From Bacillota bacterium (GTDB taxonomy: Bacteria; Bacillota; Clostridia; Oscillospirales; Acutalibacteraceae): a stretch of DNA of 5,707 bases. The DNA is taken from the NCBI GenBank assembly GCA_023391275.1, contig JAEWBE010000050.1:1-5707 (forward strand). The letters run 5' to 3'. This document shows positions 3,073 through 5,707 of the stretch, in pieces (the first letter of the stretch is position 1; the number at the start of each line of letters is the position of its first letter). The notes under the pieces are model-generated. The model was not told the DNA's origin. It ran no database searches and saw only the letters and a program-made list of their open reading frames with translations. A program made the position numbers and the translations under genes.

Positions 3073-5421
3073 ATGAGAAAAACCGATATTAATAAGTATG
3101 GCGGTTCAAAAAACAGAGAAAAGGACTCTGCGGTTACAACAATAAAGTCGGTTGGAAAGATCGCTTTTAAAGCTTTTCTTACTTTTTTTACCATCCTTAT
3201 CATTACCGGTATCATCGTCTCCGTTTCATTGGTTTCATTTATTCTCAGCATGAAAGATGAATCAATGAATTATGACTTGCACAAGCTTCAGCTAAATTAC
3301 ACCAGCTTTATTTATGTAAATGGGCCGAACGATGACAGCGCAAACCCGGTAAAGGATCAAAGCCTCTATAGCGTCGAAAACAGGGTATGGGTGGACTACG
3401 ATAAAATCCCCCAAACAATGAAAGATGCAATTGTTGCGATTGAGGACAAGCGTTACTGGGAACATAAGGGTGTGGATTGGCGCAGAACGTTTGGCGCCGT
3501 GACCCAGTTGTTTTATCAGGGCGGCAGCTATGGCGGTTCAACGATTACGCAGCAGCTTATAAAAAACGTAACAGGCGAAAATGATGTGAGCCTTACCAGA
3601 AAAGTGAAAGAAATTTTTCGTGCCCTCAACTTGGAAAAACAATACTCCAAAGAGGAAATTCTGGCTGCTTACCTGAATGTGGTTCCCTTTGGCAGCGGCT
3701 GCAACGGGGTACAGGCCGCGGCAAATCTGTATTTTGATAAAAATATACAGGATTGCGATATTGCCGAGTGTGCCGCGATTGCAGGAATTACCCAAAATCC
3801 GACAAAGTACTCTCCTCTGGTTCATCCCGAACAGAATAAGGTGCGCCAGCAAACAGTTTTGACGGAAATGCATGATCAGGGTAAGATTACCGATGCTGAA
3901 TTTAAGGCGGCAATGACGGAATCGGAACATATGAAATTTGTAGGCAGGCAGGCGGACAACGTAGTAGACAATGTTCCGATCTGGAACTGGTACGTCGACA
4001 GCCTGTTTGAGGATGTAAAAAACGGACTGATGGCGGCTTATAACTGTTCCAGCGATAAGGCTGTCGATATGATCTACCATGACGGTCTAAAAATTTATGC
4101 CGCCATGGATACCAGTCTGCAGTCGATTGCGGAAAATACTTTTAAATCCGATACTGCGTTTGGGAACAGTAAAAAGCTGCAGGCCGGGTATCTGGCGATG
4201 GATTATTCCGGCCGGGTGCTTGCGACGGTGGGCGGCCGGGGCGCAAAAACAAGCAACCGTATCTGGAGCAACGCGACCGACGCCAAACGCCAGCCCGGTT
4301 CCACCATCAAGCCGCTGGCTGTTTACGGCCCGGCGATTCAATCCGGTAAATATTATTATTCTGCCCTTGTAAATGATAATCCGCTGCCGAACTGGTTCAG
4401 CGACGGAAGTGCCGGCCCGAAAAACTGGGGCCCGGGCAATACAAGCGGAAAATATTGGGGAATGGTACCAATCGAGTTTGCATTGGAGCGTTCGCTTAAT
4501 GCCGCCGCGGCGCAAACCGGCAATGCGATTACACCAAACACCAGTTTTACCTTTTTAAAAGAAAAACTTGATTTTACCAGTCTGCTTCCGGCGGATAACA
4601 ACCGCGCGCCAATGGCAATCGGCGGTCTCAGCGAAGGCGTTACCGTTCGTGAAATGACGGCGGGCTATCAGATGTTTGCAAATGGCGGTAAATATTATAA
4701 GCCCTATACTTTTTATCATGTGGACGACCACGACGGAAATGTAATTTTAGATAATCGGAAAGAAATTTCCAAACAGGCGATCAGCTCCGTTACCGCTTCC
4801 GTAATGCATCATCTTTTAAACGATGTCATTACCGGAACAAACGGTACCGGTCGCGGCGCCGCCATCAGCGGCTGGGAAGTATTCGGTAAAACCGGTACCA
4901 CTAATGAAAATAAAGACAGTTGGTTTGTCGGCGGAACGCCCTATGCCGTGGCGGGTATCTGGACCGGTTACTCTACGCCGACCTCTTTGTCCACAGTGGA
5001 GCAAGGGTACTCCAAGTCAGTCTGGAAGAGCATTATGACTCAGTATTTAAAAAATAAGGAAAAGATTAAATTTACCTATGATCCGAATGTTGTCTCAGCC
5101 TCCTACTGTACAGTGACCGGTTTGCTGGCTAATCCGGAAACCGACAAGGATACAAGAACCGGCTGGTATGATAAAAACAAGATGCCGGCGGTGTGCGACG
5201 GGCTTCATGCCGGTTCAAGTTCTTCCGCTGTTTCGGGAGTTGGAGCGTCGAGCCAGTCTGCTTCTTCAAACATTTCCAGTCAGAACGAATCGTCCGAAAT
5301 TCCGCAGGAATCCGCGGAAACCCACGTTCCCTCTTCGGCTGTTGAGTCCCGCCCCTCTTCCGAGGCAAGTTCAAGTCCGCAGAATTCGGAACCGACCACA
5401 CATTCCATCGGTCCCGAGTAA
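3073..5421 (+). CDS. Class A penicillin-binding protein (GT51 transglycosylase plus transpeptidase)
   Basis: 782 residues. It polymerises lipid II into glycan strands and cross-links the peptides on the outer face of the membrane. A basic cytoplasmic tail (1-32) precedes one membrane anchor (about 36-60). The GT51 domain shows E-D-K-R-Y-W-E-H-K-G (124-133, catalytic Glu124), G-G-S-T-I-T-Q-Q-L-I-K-N (154-165), R-K-V-K-E-I-F-R-A (176-184) and E-I-L-A-A-Y-L-N (195-202). The transpeptidase domain has all three motifs: S-T-I-K (410-413, Ser410 nucleophile), S-L-N (474-476) and K-T-G-T (606-609). A short C-terminal module with two cysteines (C679, C708) follows. The tail from 715 to the end is low-complexity: 25 of 68 residues are Ser, with many Glu, Pro and Gln; no PASTA repeats. 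GGGAGGTG sits about 8 bases before the ATG. The stop is followed in frame by a second TAA. General PBP1a-like function is firm; vegetative versus sporulation use is not determined. Confidence 0.96.
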   Translation: MRKTDINKYGGSKNREKDSAVTTIKSVGKIAFKAFLTFFTILIITGIIVSVSLVSFILSMKDESMNYDLHKLQLNYTSFIYVNGPNDDSANPVKDQSLYSVENRVWVDYDKIPQTMKDAIVAIEDKRYWEHKGVDWRRTFGAVTQLFYQGGSYGGSTITQQLIKNVTGENDVSLTRKVKEIFRALNLEKQYSKEEILAAYLNVVPFGSGCNGVQAAANLYFDKNIQDCDIAECAAIAGITQNPTKYSPLVHPEQNKVRQQTVLTEMHDQGKITDAEFKAAMTESEHMKFVGRQADNVVDNVPIWNWYVDSLFEDVKNGLMAAYNCSSDKAVDMIYHDGLKIYAAMDTSLQSIAENTFKSDTAFGNSKKLQAGYLAMDYSGRVLATVGGRGAKTSNRIWSNATDAKRQPGSTIKPLAVYGPAIQSGKYYYSALVNDNPLPNWFSDGSAGPKNWGPGNTSGKYWGMVPIEFALERSLNAAAAQTGNAITPNTSFTFLKEKLDFTSLLPADNNRAPMAIGGLSEGVTVREMTAGYQMFANGGKYYKPYTFYHVDDHDGNVILDNRKEISKQAISSVTASVMHHLLNDVITGTNGTGRGAAISGWEVFGKTGTTNENKDSWFVGGTPYAVAGIWTGYSTPTSLSTVEQGYSKSVWKSIMTQYLKNKEKIKFTYDPNVVSASYCTVTGLLANPETDKDTRTGWYDKNKMPAVCDGLHAGSSSSAVSGVGASSQSASSNISSQNESSEIPQESAETHVPSSAVESRPSSEASSSPQNSEPTTHSIGPE

Positions 5422-5441
5422 TAAATCCGGACGGAGCGAAG

Positions 5442-5476
5442 ATGCAGATGCCGTTTTTGGTGTCTGCATTCTGTTT
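5442..5476 (+). terminator. Probable terminator after the PBP gene
   Basis: ATGCAGATGCC (5442-5452) pairs over 11 positions, two of them G-U, with GGTGTCTGCAT (5459-5469) around a GTTTTT loop. The following TCTGTTTAAATT is only a weak U-run, so termination may be partial. It lies about 20 bases after the stop and just ahead of the homoserine dehydrogenase promoter. Confidence 0.65.
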
Positions 5477-5485
5477 AAATTAGAG

Positions 5486-5514
5486 TTGAATGTTACACTG
5501 AAACGTGGTAAACT
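5486..5514 (+). promoter_or_regulatory. Sigma-70-type promoter of homoserine dehydrogenase
   Basis: TTGAAT (5486-5491) and TAAACT (5509-5514) are 17 bases apart. Transcription would start near 5521, giving a leader of about 53 nt that ends in AAGGGGTG (5560-5567). The leader is too short for a typical amino-acid riboswitch such as a T-box, and none is visible. Confidence 0.55.
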
Positions 5515-5573
5515 GTTAAAGTGTTTATAGCATTTTTTTGCAGGATGAGTAGAATAATTAAGGGGTGTATCAT

Positions 5574-5707
5574 ATGGTAGAAATAGCCGTTATGGGCTAC
5601 GGCGTAGTTGGCTCGGGAGTGGTAGAGGTTTTGACCGAGCACACCGATAATATAGCCAAACGCGCCAAAGAGCAGATTGATATTAAGTATATATTGGATT
5701 TGCGTGA
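5574..5707 (+). CDS. hom: Homoserine dehydrogenase, N-terminal 44 residues (cut by window edge)
   Basis: The ATG follows AAGGGGTG (5560-5567) with normal spacing. The frame begins M-V-E-I-A-V-M-G-Y-G-V-V-G-S-G-V-V-E-V-L, which is the NAD(P)-binding Rossmann start of homoserine dehydrogenase (GxGxVGxGV), and continues to K-Y-I-L-D-L-R at the edge, matching the next strand that normally reads 'V..v.d'. The enzyme reduces aspartate semialdehyde to homoserine for threonine and methionine synthesis in the cytoplasm. There is no N-terminal aspartokinase domain, so it is the monofunctional type usual in Firmicutes; whether it carries the C-terminal ACT domain cannot be seen. Its own promoter and the upstream terminator-like hairpin separate it from the PBP gene. 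Confidence 0.92.
   Translation, partial: MVEIAVMGYGVVGSGVVEVLTEHTDNIAKRAKEQIDIKYILDLR

Noticed and set aside
3538..4080. Minus-strand frame of 180 codons inside the PBP gene
   Set aside because: It lies wholly antisense to the conserved GT51 region, whose plus-strand frame has clear catalytic motifs; the antisense product has no recognisable features.
5495..5525. ACACT/AGTGT inverted repeat in the homoserine dehydrogenase promoter
   Set aside because: Only five bases with a long AT-rich spacer; likely chance.
1..5707. Mobile element, CRISPR array, tRNA or phage remnant
   Set aside because: No transposase-like frame, no regularly spaced repeats and no cloverleaf-like sequence was seen on either strand.

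Overview
The window looks like chromosomal DNA from an endospore-forming member of the Clostridia, possibly an Oscillospiraceae/Ruminococcaceae-type lineage. The placement rests on three things: a textbook alpha/beta-type small acid-soluble spore protein (SASP), a PdaB-like polysaccharide deacetylase and a BofC-like small membrane protein in one place; strong AGGAGG-type ribosome binding sites with TTG start use; and moderate GC with AT-rich intergenic DNA. The genus cannot be fixed from the sequence alone. I see no mobile element, tRNA, rRNA or CRISPR array.

Layout. A nitroreductase-family gene runs off the left edge on the minus strand (1-261). A 314-base intergenic region (262-575) carries its probable promoter, a strong hairpin in its presumed leader, and two inverted repeats. 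Then a rightward block follows: PdaB-like deacetylase (576-1337), a 71-residue protein of unknown function (1407-1622), a 180-residue protein of unknown function (1696-2238) and the SASP gene (2343-2537), closed by a very good intrinsic terminator (2552-2592). A BofC-like membrane-anchored protein (2598-2975) points left, tail to tail with the SASP gene and divergent from a class A penicillin-binding protein (3073-5421). A second terminator-like hairpin follows the PBP. The window ends in the first 44 codons of homoserine dehydrogenase (5574 onward), which has its own promoter.

How the genes fit together. Four of the eight genes concern the envelope or the spore: a cell-wall deacetylase-fold protein, a peptidoglycan polymerase/transpeptidase, a BofC-like extracytoplasmic protein and a DNA-protecting spore protein. 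The two unknown proteins lie between the deacetylase and the SASP gene, so a sporulation link is a reasonable guess but nothing in their sequences proves it. The nitroreductase and homoserine dehydrogenase look like unrelated metabolic neighbours.

No clearly new multi-gene system is visible. The items most worth a second look are the deacetylase, whose usual metal-binding His and second Asp are replaced; the two unknown proteins in the sporulation block; and the structured leaders of the nitroreductase and SASP genes.
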